64,000 nt of DNA. Origin: Termitomyces sp. T153 (taxonomy: Eukaryota; Basidiomycota; Agaricomycetes; Agaricales; Lyophyllaceae). The translations under genes were made by a program, and so were the position numbers. Positions within the stretch are counted from its first letter, which is position 1, and each line of letters starts with the position of its first letter. Below are positions 22,301 through 34,676 of the stretch, in pieces. The notes under the pieces are model-generated. The model had not been told where the DNA came from and searched no databases. It saw only the letters and a list, made by a program, of their open reading frames with translations. The stretch is from contig JACKQL020000003.1 in NCBI GenBank assembly GCA_018296165.2, forward strand, positions 372,001-436,000, read 5' to 3'.

Positions 22301-23300
22301 TGTGCAGGCAGCTCATATGGGTGCTCCATTAGATGTGGGAGAGGCTGACAATGAGCAGGACAAAGAGCCTGCTGAGGCTGATATCAATGATGCATTTGAG
22401 TCTGATGGGACTCAGGAGTATGGAGAAGAGTATATTGACTTGGAAACATACAGCAACAAGTACTATACTTGTAATAGTATTAGTGAGGGACTGTTTGCCC
22501 TCACAGAGGTTCCTACAGCAAGCATAGGGGGAGAGAACCTAGTAACAAGGTTCACATGTGAGAAGTGTGGCTTGTAGTGGCTAAAGATGCCATGGACCCA
22601 GTGCTGCCAGCACAAGACAAAGAATGTCTTGTCACTTGGGTGGCAATGAATGGCCATTGAGTGTGGAGGCTGTGGGACTCAATGAGTACTACTTTTGGAA
22701 TCACACCATTGTTTGCTTATGTGGCTGGGATATGCACCCCCATAACACTGCAGCTGGGAACAATTGGAAGTTGTTCTATAGTAAACTATGGTGCCAGAGT
22801 TACCATGAAGGTCCCAGGTGAGATTTTCAATGTCTACATGGACATTGTGAACTTTGATGACTACAACATAATCATAGGAACACCATTCATGAGGACCCAT
22901 AAGGTCCTCTTTGATTTCACAAATGACCAGGTGGTTATTGATGGAAAGGCAATTCCAGCTCACAAGTTGGAGCTAGAGGATGTTGATTGCTGTGCACAAT
23001 ACTTTTGCACTGTGGAAAAGTGGCATGATGAGCAGCCTTGACTCCCTGGTGGACTCAAGCAGCCCACTATAGAGGAGGTGGCAGATAAGGATGAAATTTG
23101 GGTGACCAAAAGTTTATCCAAGGACCACCCATTGCTACTGATTTTAGAGAAAGAGTACCAAAAGAGTACTCTTCAGGAGGGGGAGAGAGTATGCCAGAAG
23201 GATCAAGTTGACCTTTTAATGGCAAAGGACCAGAAGATTTGGGATAGACCAATCCCAAAGCCTACCCTTGAATAGGCATACAGCCCACAGATGCTGCAGG
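22301..23300 (+). pseudogene. Gypsy-3 protease region, copy 1
   Basis: An acidic linker (EYGEEYIDLETYSNKYY) leads into a retropepsin at about 22630-23040. The active site reads WDSMSTTFGITPLFA for the usual D-S-G-S-T-T-N-x-I-x-P. The body is LQLGTIGSCSIVNYGARVTM, and the end is FDDYNIIIGTPFMRTHKVLF, matching the usual Y-D-x-I-I-G-T-P-F-M. The glycine of D-S-G is lost, so it is probably inactive. Confidence 0.75.
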
Positions 23301-23329
23301 AGTTAAATCAGGTCATAGCTGACCTTGAC

Positions 23330-25011
23330 AGGGCAGAAAGGGGTAAGAAGACTGACCTCTGATAATAAAATATATAGAATGGCTATGGAGAATGAAATAT
23401 TTGAGCCTAGTGAGTTCAAATACTCATGGACAGAAGCAATAGGTAGGACAAGCTATTGTCTTGCTCAGTTAAATATACTGGACAAATCAGAGATTTGTTT
23501 GATGGCCTTGCATAACAAGTACACAAAGCCTGTGCCACTAGTGAAATTGGCCAAGGAAGAGCATTGCTCTTTACTGAGAGTAGATAGGAGGAAGGCATGG
23601 CTTTCCAAGCTAATAGAAGGCAACTTTCCTTGCCTTTGACAGCAGTGGTATGAAGAGTTTCAGGATATTGTCAATGAAATGAAGAATGAGCTTCCTCCTT
23701 AGCAGAAAGTGAATCATGAGATAAATCTTGTTGATGAGACCAAATGGTACTGATACTTCATGCTGAGGTGCCCTAAGTCACTTCAGCAGCAATTGCAGGA
23801 TAAAATTGATGGCTATGTGCATGCTAAGTGGTGGGAACCTTGTGCAGTCAACCAGGCCACACTACTATTGTGCATCCTTAACAAGGATGGGTCCCTGCAG
23901 ATGGCATTAGATGCATGCCAATGCAATGACAATACTGTAAGGATGTAACACCCTTACCAGAACCAAGAGGTCATTAGGGAAGATGTAGCTTGCATGCCAG
24001 TGATATCAAAAATTGACCTCACAAATGCATATGAGCAAGTGAGGATACATACATCAGACATACCAAAGACTGTGTTTATAACTATTACTGCAACATATTG
24101 CAGTAATATCATGCAGATTGGTGACTGTAATGTGCCAGCCATGTTCCCATGGTTGATGATATTCATCTTTAGGGATGTCATTGGCAAGTGGATGCATGTG
24201 TACTTAGATGATATCTTTGTTTTTTCAGATTCCATTGAGGAACATGAGCAGCACCTCAGAGTAGTCTTTGAAAGACTATGCAAAAACAAGCTCTACCTCA
24301 AATGGAAGAAGTACAAGCTGTATGCTGAGCATGTAGAGTGCCTCAGCCATGTAATTGATTGACAGGGTATACACCTTGATATGGATAAGTTGAATAGGAT
24401 TCAGGAGTGGCCCACTCCTAGAACCTACAACTATATTCAGCATTTTGTGGGATTGGTGAACTACATTGGGAATTTCTTGCCTGATGTCTCTGCATATAGT
24501 GGGCTATTAATGGCCATGATGCAAAATGGGTTGCCATTTTATTAGCAACCTATTCACCAACAGTGTTTCAACAGAATCAAAAGGATCTGTGCCAAAACCC
24601 CAGTGATACAGCCAAATTGATCCTTGGCACAAGGATTCTATTTGGCTGATGTGTGATGCCTCAAATACAGGTGTTGGAGCTATGTATGCACAGGGTCCAA
24701 GCTGACAGAAATGTCAGCTAGCTAGATTCACATTTAAAAAGTTCACCAATGCACAGCAAAATTATGCCATGCATGAACTAGAAACCTTGGCTATTGTAGA
24801 AGCCCTCCTCAAGCTTCTGGGGTACAAGATCCATGTGATAATGAATCATAAGGCACTTGAGTTTTTCAAAACTCAACAGAATCTGTCACCACATCAGCAA
24901 TGGTGGATGGACTATATGTTGAGGTTCAATTTCAACATCACATATATGAAAGGAGAGCTCAAGAAGGTAGCAGACTGCTTATACTGCTACTTGAAGAGTG
25001 ACTCTCCTTGA
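23330..25011 (+). pseudogene. Gypsy-3 reverse transcriptase and RNase H, copy 1
   Basis: RT blocks: NKDGSLQMALDACQCNDNTV (usual K-K-D-G-x-L-R-x-V-x-D-x-R-x-x-N), then SKIDLTNAYEQVRI, and the palm Y-L-D-D at 24201-24212 (MHVYLDDIFVFSDSIEEHEQ), intact. RNase H: NAQQNYAMHELETLAIVEAL, HVIMNHKALEFFKTQQNLS, HQQWWMDYMLRFNFNI, and VADCLYCYL for the usual A-D-A-L-S-R. Several stops separate the blocks. Confidence 0.85.
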
Positions 25012-25074
25012 GACATACACCACATCTATGACTATATATGCACAAATGCATGTATTAACTCAGAGGGGGATGAT

Positions 25075-27596
25075 TTGCTCCAAATATGCTTGCAAGAGAT
25101 GCAAGCACAGCTGGATCAGATATGTGCTCTCCACAATGGACCTAGCCATAGAAGCAGGCAAGTGCAGGATTGTCACAAGATTTGTGATGAGAAAGCACAG
25201 TTGCTTGCTGCCAGTAATAATGGCAAGGGAAATTCAGCCCAAACTCAATGTGGGTCTGAGACTGAGGGTGACAAGGTAGATATGCCTCTTGGAGAGGCCA
25301 TCTTAGGGATGGCCCAGTCTCTGCAACCTTGAGACAGGACAGACAGAGAATTCCTTTGTCAAATCCAGTTGCTGTATAGCAAAGGCAAGCTCTTTGCTGA
25401 GATTCTAACTTGACTGAATGATTATAAGTCCTTCTAGCTACATGACAAGCTCATTTGGACTACTAATCTCTTGCCACAAGGTACTTTGTATACCTTGTGA
25501 TTGAGAATTGGTAACAAGTGTGCTTGAGCAAGCACACAGTGTAGTGGGACACTTTAGTACTCAGAGAATGACAGAATATGTTTATCATTGGTATTGGTGG
25601 CCAACAGTAGTCATGGACACTTGCGCATTCTGTACCACATGTCAACTGTGTCAGTGAGCACAAGGGAGCAATTATCTCCCTTCAGAGAAGTTACATTCCC
25701 TGCCCATGCCAGTTAAGTCCTGGGATTCAATAGGGATGGACTTTATAGGCCCATCCCCTGAATCAAAAGGGTATATCTATCTTTGGGTAGTTATATGTTG
25801 GACAATGAGCATGGTGCACCTGATTCTGGTGCACACTACTGATACAATGTTGTCACACCATTGGGAACATAATAAAACACCAGAAGTCAAAATAAACATC
25901 TATCAAGGCTGAAAACAGTAAGCCTCCTGGTAAAACAAGTTCCAGCAACATTAGCTCCATAAAACACACCAGAAAAAATACAGAACAGGATAGGACAAGG
26001 ACTATACTAGACTATACACTCAATAATAGTCCAATCACTGTAATGGGAGGGGAAGCATGGGACTGGTAAAAGCACCTGAGTGGCATCAATTCTGGCAAGA
26101 TCTAGATCTGATCTAAGAACAACCAGATTGGAATGTTGACTGAAAGGAGGTAAAGGGGGAACAAATGAGAAAGAATGGAATGGAAGAATATGAAAGGAAT
26201 GGAATGAAGGGAAGAGAAAGGAAGATGAATGGAAGAACCTGAATAGGAAAAGAATATAAATGGAAGAACCTGGATGGGGAAAGAATATGAATGGAAAGAA
26301 TGGAAGGGAAAGGAAGATGAATGGAAGAACCTGAATGAGAAAGAATATGAATGGAATGAATAGAAGGGGAAGGAAAATGAATGGAAGAACCTGAATGGAA
26401 AAGAATAGGAATGGAATGGGAGAATATGAATGGGAGGAAAAAGATGAATAGAAGAAATACAAAGGACAAAGAGCTAAATGGAGCAAATGGAAGCTAAGAA
26501 TGCAAAAGAGGAATGATGGCACAAAGAACTGGCCTGTGGCACTGAAACAGGCATTCCAAAAGGGGGAATTAGAATAACAGTTATAAATAAGGGACTGGAA
26601 AGTATGGGACAAAAGTCATGTGCAGGGGGTGGTCTGTGCACTGTGGAAAGAGGTATAAATAGCCCAAGTAGAGTAGCAAATAGACAGGCAATTTATAAGC
26701 AAAGGCTCATTGGTTCCCAGGGAGTGAATCACTTAGGCTGGAGTTTGTTGAAACACCTCTACATTCAGAATAGAAATATTTTGGAAGTAAACAATCTCAA
26801 CTTCAAACATTTATCAAGACATCAGTGTGGAATAGGAGTGGACTTCCTAAGTCTTCAAGAAAGCCCCAGAACTATTAGTATTACTGTCACAAAGTACTAA
26901 ACTACTATGACAGCATTGCAGCTGTCCTGGATCTACATGTATGAGATTGTGAGGCTACATGGTCTTCCAAGCTCAATTGTCAGCAATTAAGACTCTAAGT
27001 TCACATCTCAATGGTGGCATGAACTGCACAAGTTGTTAGAAGCAAAGCTCCTAATATCTACATTGTTTCATCTGCAGATGGATGGATAGACTGAGTGTCA
27101 ATAGGAATGCTGGTCAGATCCTGCATACTGTGGTATGACCAGATTAGAAAGACTGGTTAAGTCAAATAGACTTAACAGAGTTTGCAATGAATGCAAGTAT
27201 CTCTGAGATGATGCACTTTGCACTATTTGAGTTGAATGGTGGGTCCAAGGGGAATTCAGCAGTTTGCTTGCCAAGCTCTAGAGAACTTGGCAGTGGCTCA
27301 CAACACAATTATTGAGGCACATGTCTTTCAGACATGCTTGGCCAATTTGCATTGCAAGCCTAACCTCAAGATAGAGAAAGGTGCATTGGTGTACCTTTCA
27401 ACAAAGAACCTCAACCTTACTAAAAGCAGAGGAAAAAAGCTCCACCTGAAGTGGGTTGGGCCATATAAAATTCTGAAAGCCTACAGTGAGATCTCCAATT
27501 ATGTATTGGAGTTGCCTATGGCACTCCAGGAACAAAGGATACACTCTCAGTTCCATGTATCACTGCTGCACCTATATAAGGCCAGCAACAATGCAC
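25075..27596 (+). pseudogene. Gypsy-3 integrase, copy 1, split by LTR-S
   Basis: A Gln/Cys-rich linker (LQEMQAQLDQICALHNGPSH) precedes the integrase. The core is MPVKSWDSIGMDFIGPSPES (first Asp present), interrupted at 25841-26901, and resumes with ALQLSWIYMYEIVRLHGLPS, then SNxDSKFTSQWW, where the second Asp position is decayed. The C-terminus has KKLHLKWVGPYKILKAY (GPY/F motif) and RIHSQFHVSLLHLYKA. No chromodomain is seen before the element ends at 27596. Confidence 0.8.
25841..26901 (+). mobile_element. LTR-S copy A (solo LTR-like element)
   Basis: 1061 bases, starting GATACAATGTTGTCACACC and ending AAAGTACTAAA, with perfect CTACT duplications (25836-25840 and 26902-26906). The Gypsy-3 integrase frame is continuous across the site without it. 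Same element as copies B and C in reverse. It holds a TATA box (TATAAATA, 26654-26661), a purine-rich GGAAGA/GGAATG satellite (about 26160-26460), and the 12-base palindrome AGATCTAGATCT (26098-26109). No coding capacity beyond low-complexity frames, so most likely a solo LTR of an element not otherwise present. Confidence 0.85.
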
Positions 27597-27870
27597 TGTC
27601 AGGAAACTGCCAGTGCATGTGATTGGTCATGTGATTGGTCACATGATCAGTTGCAATGTGCATTCTGTGCAGAAGCCACATGGCAAGGTCACATGACTGG
27701 AGTAGATTTTCCAAACTCTGGCATTGGAGATCCTCAGACTTGTTCTCTTTGGATCTCCTTCTACTAAGTGTATAGTCCTACTTGTAGACATTGTACTGTG
27801 CTGAATAGACTTTGGATATCCCTCTGCTAGTTGTGTGATTGAGCCACAGCCTCCAGAGGTAACCATTACA
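27597..27870 (+). repeat. Gypsy-2 5' LTR
   Basis: 274 bases, starting TGTCAGGAAACTGCC and ending GGTAACCATTACA. It contains repeated CACATGA/TCATGTGA motifs and the conserved end shared with the LTRs at 18793, 45639 and 57137. It is shorter than those (382-542 bases). It is followed by gag in the same orientation. Confidence 0.75.
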
Positions 27871-28029
27871 GCAGAACAAGTTTCCAGATTTGGTCTAGGA
27901 GCCCCCGTTCTTGATTACCTAAGCTTTTACCTAGTCCCTCAAAAGGTCTCTCCCCCACCAGTGTCTTAGTGCCTCCTGTGTTTCTCCTATGACCCAGCCA
28001 ACTCCTTCAGCACCTTCCCCTAATGCTTC

Positions 28030-29440
28030 AAGCCCTCAGGATGATGCCTGGAGTTGTTTGTTGTCTCTAGAGACACATGTTCAACTTACTCAAGCCTCCC
28101 TTACACACTGCTGAACTCACTAGACTCTATCAAACTACCAAAGCAGTATCCCTTTCTCTCCAAGCCCTTCTGGAATGTCTTTCTCTTGCTCCTACTCCTC
28201 CTCTTGGACCTTGGTTTTGGCACCCCACTCCAAACTTCCTTGTTCTGCACTCTCTGATACATTTGATTAGAACTGTAGAGCTGGGGAACATTTCCTCCAG
28301 TCCTGTATTACCTATATCCAGCTGAGTGGTGAAGCCTTTGCCTCTGATGCCTTGGAAATTGCTTGGGTTCTCTCCTATATAAAGGCTGGCTGAGCTCCAA
28401 CCTATGCGCTGCATATCTTTTGATGCCCAGAAGAAGTTGAGAGTTTCTCTAGCTAGATGGAGTTTGAGAAGGAGTTCCAAGCTGAGTTCTTCCACCTTGA
28501 CCCTGTCAAACCTGCAGCTCTTTTTCTTCAAGACTGAATCCAGTATGGTCAAGGGAAGCAGTTACTTAATGAGCACATTGACTCTTTCTATGCCTTAGCC
28601 AAACAGGCAGGATATCCAGATGGTTTGCAACTTTGCCTAACTTCTGTGATGGACTCCACCCCTCTCTTATGGATTACATCAACAGTATGGCAGAGGAGCA
28701 CCCAGATGACAAGCATGTCAATACCTGGTACAAGGTGGCACATGAGCAGTGGCAGTTGATAGAACTGCAATGTGAGCTGCAGCAGATGCATCCCTCAACA
28801 ATTCCTTTCACTCATGGTGGGTTCACTCCTTAAGCTCCCCCTTCCATGAATGCTCTTGCAGCCCCACAAGCAGGTGCAACTGTTCCTCTTCCATCCCATG
28901 TTGCTCCATTGTGCTTCCTGCTCCAAGGAGTCCCAATGGATGTTGATGCCTCTCAATAGTGGTCCTCTACTCCCCTGCTGTGTTGACACCATAGAAAGGT
29001 GGGTCACCTTGCTTGCTACTGTCCTCAGGGACTAGAGGTCCACTACCTGTCAGCATGGGAGCAAGAAGAGCTGCTCATCCAACTCCTTGCAGCCCAGAAC
29101 ATAATGGGAACCCCCTCTCCAAATGTACCTACAGCTGTTCAGTCCAATGAAGTGGCCAATGTATTGGAGGAGATTCTTACAGAGTCTGAGGATTTTTCAA
29201 AGGGCAACAAAGGGCCCTGTATGCCCCTGTTGCCTAGTGCTAATTGTTTCACCCCCTTGTCTGTAGAATCAAAGATATCTGTTGCCATTGTTGATACTAT
29301 GCCCAAAACAATAAGCCCCTCCTCAGACATACAAACTCCCTCTCCAGCTACAGTCTCTGTTGGAAACACACCTCCTAGCCCATCCCTCTGGATTCCTGCA
29401 TGGGAACACTGTCTCCTCTGTTGCTATGTTGTTGCTTCCA
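28030..29440 (+). pseudogene. Gypsy-2 gag (plus copy)
   Basis: Capsid blocks, in changing frames: AFASDALEIAWVLSYIKAG (28335-28390), then FCDGLHPSLMDYINSMAEEH and DDKHVNTWYKVAHEQWQL (28635-28760). A degenerate zinc knuckle (HHRKVGHLACYCPQGLEV, about 28985-29040) follows, in which the second Cys is His. The C-terminal linker TMPKTISPSSDIQTPSPATV (29300-29350) leads to the deletion that removed the protease. Confidence 0.8.
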
Positions 29441-31160
29441 CCCCAAGATTGACTGGACTAAGGGTGAGGTGAAGATGAGTCATTGCCCCCATTGCTGCAT
29501 TACCTGTGCAGAAGAAGCTTGTAAGGAGCAGAGAGCCAAGGTTTGTGAGCATGCTGCTGTGCATGCCTGTTGCACTGGGCATCTCCCTTATGCTGACCTT
29601 GACCTCCTGAGTCCCCCCCTCTGGCATTCCCTCATAGAGAGGCTCTCTACAAGGGTGTCCAAGGTGTTAAGTGTGAATCTCCTGAGAAAGAGGAAGGTGA
29701 AGGAGAATGGACTTGTACTCCAGATGCAGAGTTCCTAGATGAAACCATAGAGGTGGATAATCAGATCTATGCTACAGCCCTCTGCCCCTCTACTACAGTG
29801 GCAGAGATTCAAGCCAGTCAGACTACTTCTCAATGTCTGGCAGAGGCATTTGCAGCAAGCTCACAGCCCAAGCCTTTCTGTAGCACCATTCCCAATCACT
29901 TTCATGACTTTGAGGATGTATTCTCTAAGGCCTCCTTCAATTCACTTCCAGAGCACAAGCAGTGGGATCATGCAATTGAGCTGATACCAAATGCTGAGCC
30001 CTCCAGCTGCAAGGTCTATCCACTCATGCTCTGTGAGCAGGATGAGGTGGATGCCTTTCTGCAGGAAAATCTCAGCTCAGGACAGATATGACCCTTCAAG
30101 TCTCTAATGGCCTCTCCAGTCTTTTTTATTGAGAAGAAGGATGGGTCTCTTTGTCTGGTTCAGGATTATTGTGTCTTGAATGCAATGACAGTGAATAATC
30201 ACTATCCTTTGCTACTCATCTCAGAACTTGTCAACAACCTTTGCAGTGCATGCTATTTCACAAAGTTGGATGTCCATTGGGGCTACAAAAATGTATGCAT
30301 CAAAGGAGGGGATGAGTGGAAGGCAGCATTACAAACCAATCATGGGCTCTTTGAACCTCTGGTGATGTTCTTTGGTCTTACCAAGAGCCCAGCCACCTTC
30401 CAGATTATGATGAATGACATTTTCCATGATCTGATCATGGAGGGTGTTGTCTGTGTATATCTTAATAATATCCTCATCTACCCTATTGTCTTTGAATGCC
30501 TCTGCCAACACCAGCTCTATTTAATTTAAAGCCTGAGAAGTGTGAATTCAAGCAGACTAAGGTGGAGTACCTAGGTTTGATCATTTTGCATAGAATAGCA
30601 GAGATGGACCCTATTAAAGTAGCAGGTATAGCTGAGTGGCCTGAGCCAAGGAACAAGAAGGAAGTGCAGGCCTTTCTTGGGTTTGTCAATTTCTATCAAA
30701 GGTTTATACAGGATTTCTTCCACCATGCACACCCCTTCTTTGACCTCATAGTTAGGAATACAGCATGGTGGTGGGAGCCCCCACAGCAAGCTGCTTTCCA
30801 TGCCCTCAAGCAAGCTGTGACCTCAAAGCCTGTTCTCCTGTTCTCCAACAATGACTCTCCATTCCATGTGGAAGCAGATAGCTTGGACTTTGCTAAGGGG
30901 ACAGTCCTCTCCTAGCAGTCAAAGGAGGATGGCAAATGGCATCCAGTAGCCTTCTACTCCAAAAGCCTTAATGCAGTGGAATAGAGCTATGAGATTCATG
31001 ACAAAGAGATGCTGGCAATCATTTGGTCCTTTGAAGAATGGTGGCATTTCTTTGAAGGTGCACAGCATACTTCTGTTCTGCCAAAAAACTCAATTGATAT
31101 CAGGCTTGGTGGTCTCTATATCTGGCTAACTTTGACTTCTCACTGCATCACAAACCTGGA
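29441..31160 (+). pseudogene. Gypsy-2 reverse transcriptase and RNase H (plus copy)
   Basis: Cys-rich linker (HCPHCCITCAEEACKEQRAK), then HFHDFEDVFSKASFNSLPEH, SPVFFIEKKDGSLCLVQDYC, ACYFTKLDVHWGYKNVCIKG, FFGLTKSPATFQIMMNDIFH and the palm Y-L-N-N at 30458-30469. The usual Y-L-D-D has become Asn-Asn, as expected if CGAC-GAC decayed at CpG. About ten codons after the palm are missing. The thumb (VEYLGLIILHRIAEMDPIKV) and RNase H (SPFHVEADSLDFAKGTVLS) follow. Shares its sequence with 17215-18792 and the minus copy at 46200. Confidence 0.87.
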
Positions 31161-33390
31161 TGGAGCATGAGCAAACTGGATGCATTGTTCAGGTGGGCTG
31201 ACTATGGTGCAGGAGCAGGAGATAACAACAACACTGTCCTTCTTAAGCCTGAGCTCTTTGCTATATGAGCACTAGAAGGGATTGTGGTTCAAGGGGATGA
31301 GGCAAACATTCTTAGAAACATCTGAAGAGGGAACTGGGAGAGTGCACAGGAGGATGCTGTTGGCCAGGCTGCACAGGCCCTACAAGCTTGACAGGCAAGT
31401 AGAGTTAAGTTAGTGCATGCAGATGAGTGGGGTCTTTAGGATGGGCTTTTGACTTTCAGAGGACACATTTATGTGCCTAACATTCCAGAACTTTGCTGGC
31501 ACATTGTAGAACAACATCACAACTTTCAGATGGCTGGACATCCTGGAAGGTGGAAGACACTGGAGCTGGTATCTCAGAACTGTTGGTGGCCACAGATCTC
31601 CTGATATTTAGGCACTGTAGTACTGGGTTAGAGTAATACTAATAGTTCTGGGGCTTTCTTGGAGACTTAGGCAGTCTACTCCAATTCCACACTGATGTCT
31701 TGATAAATGCTTGAAGATGAAGGGGTTTACTTCCAAAATATTTCTATTCTGAATGTAGAGGTGTTTCAACAAACTCCAGCCTAAGTGATTCACTCCTTGG
31801 GAACCACCAAGCCTTTGCCTATTAATTGCCTGTCCATTTGCTACTCTACTTGGGCTATTTATACCTCTTTCTACAGTGCACAGACCACCCCCTACATGTG
31901 ACTTTTGGTTCCATACTTTTCAGCTTCTTATTCATAACTGTTATTCTAATTTCCCCTTTTGGCATGCCTGTTTCAGTGCCACAGGCCAGTTCCTGGTTCC
32001 ATCATTCCTCCTTTGCATTATTAGCCTCCATTTGCCCCATTTATCTCTCCCTCCTTTATATTTCTTCCATTCATATTCTTCTCCATTCAGTTTCTTCCCT
32101 TCTTCTTCCTTTATTTATTTCATATTCTTCTCCATTTAGGTTCTTTCCCATTCAGGTTCTTCCATTCATCTGTCCCCTCCCATTCATTCCATTCATCTTC
32201 CTTTCCCTTCCCTTCATTCCATTCATCTTCCTTTATTCATTTGATATTCTTCCCCTTTCAGGTTCTTTCCCATTCAGGTTCTTCCATTCATCTTCCTTTC
32301 CCTTTCCTTCATTCCATTCATTTCATATTCTTCCATTCATCTTCCTTTCCCTTCCCTTCATTCCATTCTTTCTCATTCATTCCCCCTTTACCTCCTTTCA
32401 GTCAACATTCCAATCTGGTTATTTTTAGATCAGATCTAGATCTTGCCAGAATTGATGCCACTTAGGTGCTTTTGCCAGTCCCATGCTTCCCCTCCCATTA
32501 CAGTGATTGGACTATTATTGAGTGTATAGTCTAGTATAGTCCTTGTCCTATCCTGTTCTGTATTTCTTCTGGTGTATTTAAAGGGATAATGTTGCTGGAA
32601 CTTGTTTTACCAGGAGGCTTACAGTTTTCAGCCTTAATGAATGTTTGTTTTGATTTCTGGTGTTTATTATGTTCCCAATGGTGTGACAACATCATATCAG
32701 CACCTACACTAGCACCTGTGATCTCTGTCTCTACACCAAGCCTTGCCACCAAGTACCCATGGGCCAGGTCCACCCACTCCTTATTCTAGCTGCTCACTGG
32801 AGTGTTGCATCAGTGGATTTCATTGTGGAACTTCCAGATGCTCATGAGTATGATGCTGTGATCGTAGTGCTGGACCTCTATGGCAAACAGGCTCACTTCA
32901 TACCTACCCACACCATATGCTCTGCCTTAAAAGCAGCCAGCCTATATTAGAAGAATGTCTGGAAGCTCCATGGTCTGTCAGATGGGTATGTCTCTGACTG
33001 GGGCCCCTAATTTGTGGCAGAGTTCACTCAAGAACTGTATTGCCTGCTGAGAGTGAAGCTCCATACCACCATGGCCAGAATATGTTGACCAGGAACTGGA
33101 ACAATATCTCTGCCTGTTTTGTAATGAAAGGCAGGATGACTGGAATGAGCTGCTGCCAGACACTGAATTCCAGTACAACAACCATGTTCACTCTTCCACA
33201 CAGATGACTCCATTCTTCTTGGACACTGGCAGGCACTCTTGCATGGAATTTGAGCCTCAGGCATGCCTCTCCAAGAACAACTCTGTTAACAAGTTTGTGG
33301 ACTGGATGAAGAGGGCACAAGAGGAGGCAAAAGCTGCCTTGATGAAGGCCAAGGAGGACATGGTGTGGTACTATAATTGCAAATGGAACT
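31161..33390 (+). pseudogene. Gypsy-2 integrase (plus copy), split by LTR-S
   Basis: The first part (about 31440-31615) has GHIYVPNIPEL and the zinc-region end. After LTR-S copy B it resumes at 32699: VDFIVELPDAHEYDAVIVVL (first Asp present), DLYGKQAHFIPTHTICSALK, LHGLSDGYVSDWGP, then a gap of roughly eleven codons where the usual Y-H-P-Q-T-D-G-Q-T-E-R should be, so the catalytic Glu is lost. The C-terminal part NHVHSSTQMTPFFLDTGRHS and VNKFVDWMKRAQEEAKAALM ends near 33390 at Copia-2. Confidence 0.85.
31616..32698 (-). mobile_element. LTR-S copy B (solo LTR-like element)
   Basis: 1083 bases, opposite in orientation to copy A. Plus-strand ends are TGTAGTACTGGGTTAGAG and ACAACATCATATC, with duplications GGCAC (31611-31615) and AGCAC (32699-32703), one transition apart. 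The uninterrupted relative at 18400-18412 shows the pre-insertion sequence. TATA box at 31856-31863 (reverse), TTCC/TTCATC pyrimidine satellite at about 32060-32370, palindrome AGATCTAGATCT at 32432-32443. Confidence 0.85.
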
Positions 33391-33665
33391 CTTCTCCCTT
33401 TCTCTCACTTCTGTCACTGCCTTCTCTAGTTTTATTGGGAGTTTGTCTCCTCCTCCTCCTGCCTTCTCTGTTGGTTGCCTGGCATGATTTGATCTATGTG
33501 GCCCTGTGTTGGCTTCTTCATCTTTGACTGCTGCTGAGTGCTTTGTGATCATTGGGGCATCTACTTTGAGATCAAATCTGTGTAGGTCATCATTATTGTC
33601 ATCTGGCACTAAGGGGGCATTGTTATTGAGGTCCTGGAGGCTTGGGATTGGTGGGTTCATTGGTT
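33391..33665 (-). pseudogene. Copia-2 integrase-RT linker (left part)
   Basis: On the minus strand from 33665: MNPPIPSLQDLNNNAPLVPD, then DDNNDDLHRFDLKVDAP and RRSN/HARQ-like sequence (GPHRSNHARQPTEK), the kind of linker seen between integrase and RT in copia elements. It is continuous with 44597 onward if Gypsy-1 and one GCAAT are removed. The RT itself is missing; Gypsy-2 begins at about 33390. Confidence 0.65.
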
Positions 33666-33670
33666 GCAAT

Positions 33671-34676
33671 TGTTATGACCCACTCCCTAGACTCCTGATA
33701 TCATTCCCAGCCCATTCATTTCCCCAGAGTCTCCCCCAATGCCCCATCAAACCCCCCAGCCCTTGCCCATTCCCTGTGCCCACACTGGGTAACTCCAATG
33801 CTTCTCCAAAAAACTCTGACAGCTCCCTGACCAACTCCAACGCTTTCTCTGCAGCCACTGACACTTTTCCTGAGCCCCTAGAACCCTCCCCTATCATTTC
33901 TAGCCCAATCCTATGCCTCCAACCCACTGCTCTAGTTCACCTGACCTGCTCTGGAGCAGCCCATGTTCCCAGCTGATCCCATCAGAATATCACTACAGCC
34001 TGCCCCTTGATTGTACCTGACACCTGTTGACTCCATGCAGCTCTGTCAAAACCAGCTGCCATCTCCACTGCCCTTTGCAGCTACCCAGTAGTCAGTATAT
34101 AAGTTGTAAAATAACTCTTCATACTCTAGTTTTAATATTACCTGTATTAACTAGTTACTTGTGTCTCATGTTTCTTTCTGTCTCTATTTTTATTCTTGGT
34201 CTCAAATCTATTCTTTTCTCTGTCTCATCTTGCTTCATCTCTGTCTCATCTCGATTGTCTCTATTTCCTTTGTTTCTCTAAGTTCTTTCCATCTCAGATG
34301 TCAGTACAAACTCTGCACATGCACTACAAATCCTGAACATCTCTACAACAACTCTGAACCTTGCTCTTTGCTTGGCCCCAGAACCCATCAAGTCTTAGTT
34401 GATCCCCCATCAAACTCTGGCTCTGCCCCCATCACTAGCAAAGCCTCTGCTTGCTCTGCAGTTTATTTATGTGCCTACAAACTTGTTCTTGATGCTGCCC
34501 AAGCCCACATCTAATATACCTGGTCTTTGCTCAGACCACTCCCCTTAGATCCCCCTTGCAAGTCCCTTCACCCCATGCCAACCCCAGAATGCTAGGTTAT
34601 AGGTGCAGGACATTGCATCTGTCTAGTAAGGACTTGCCCAGTATAGCTGAGCCCCCATAGTCAGTGGAACCTGACA
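33671..34676 (+). repeat. Gypsy-1 5' LTR
   Basis: 1006 bases, TGTTATGACC...CCTGACA. TATA-like box TATATAAG at 34096-34103, followed by a pyrimidine-rich TCTCTAT/TTCTTT stretch, as in the other two copies. The first 30-40 bases after it (TAATATCAAGACTCCCCC) should hold the primer-binding site; I could not match a tRNA from memory. Confidence 0.92.

Larger units (their letters stand above)
19577..27596 (+). mobile_element. Gypsy-3, copy 1 (5' LTR to end of integrase; 3' LTR missing)
   Basis: Order: LTR (19577-19871), long N-terminal gag domain (from 19909), Gly/Pro-rich linker (about 20944-21150), capsid (to about 21900), zinc knuckle (22239-22280), retropepsin (about 22630-23040), RT (about 23640-24360), RNase H (to 25011), integrase (25400-27250) and a GPY/F-type end (27360-27596). 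LTR-S copy A is inserted in integrase at 25841. The 3' end is lost where a Gypsy-2 5' LTR begins at 27597. Many stops. Confidence 0.85.
27597..33390 (+). mobile_element. Gypsy-2 copy (plus), 5' LTR to integrase
   Basis: 5' LTR 27597-27870, then gag, RT, RNase H and integrase, ending at about 33390 where Copia-2 begins. LTR-S copy B interrupts the integrase. The retropepsin is deleted: the linker before it is joined directly to PKIDWTKGEVKM near 29440, at a short CACCCC-like match. The RT palm motif is Y-L-N-N. Many stops; a dead copy. Confidence 0.85.
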
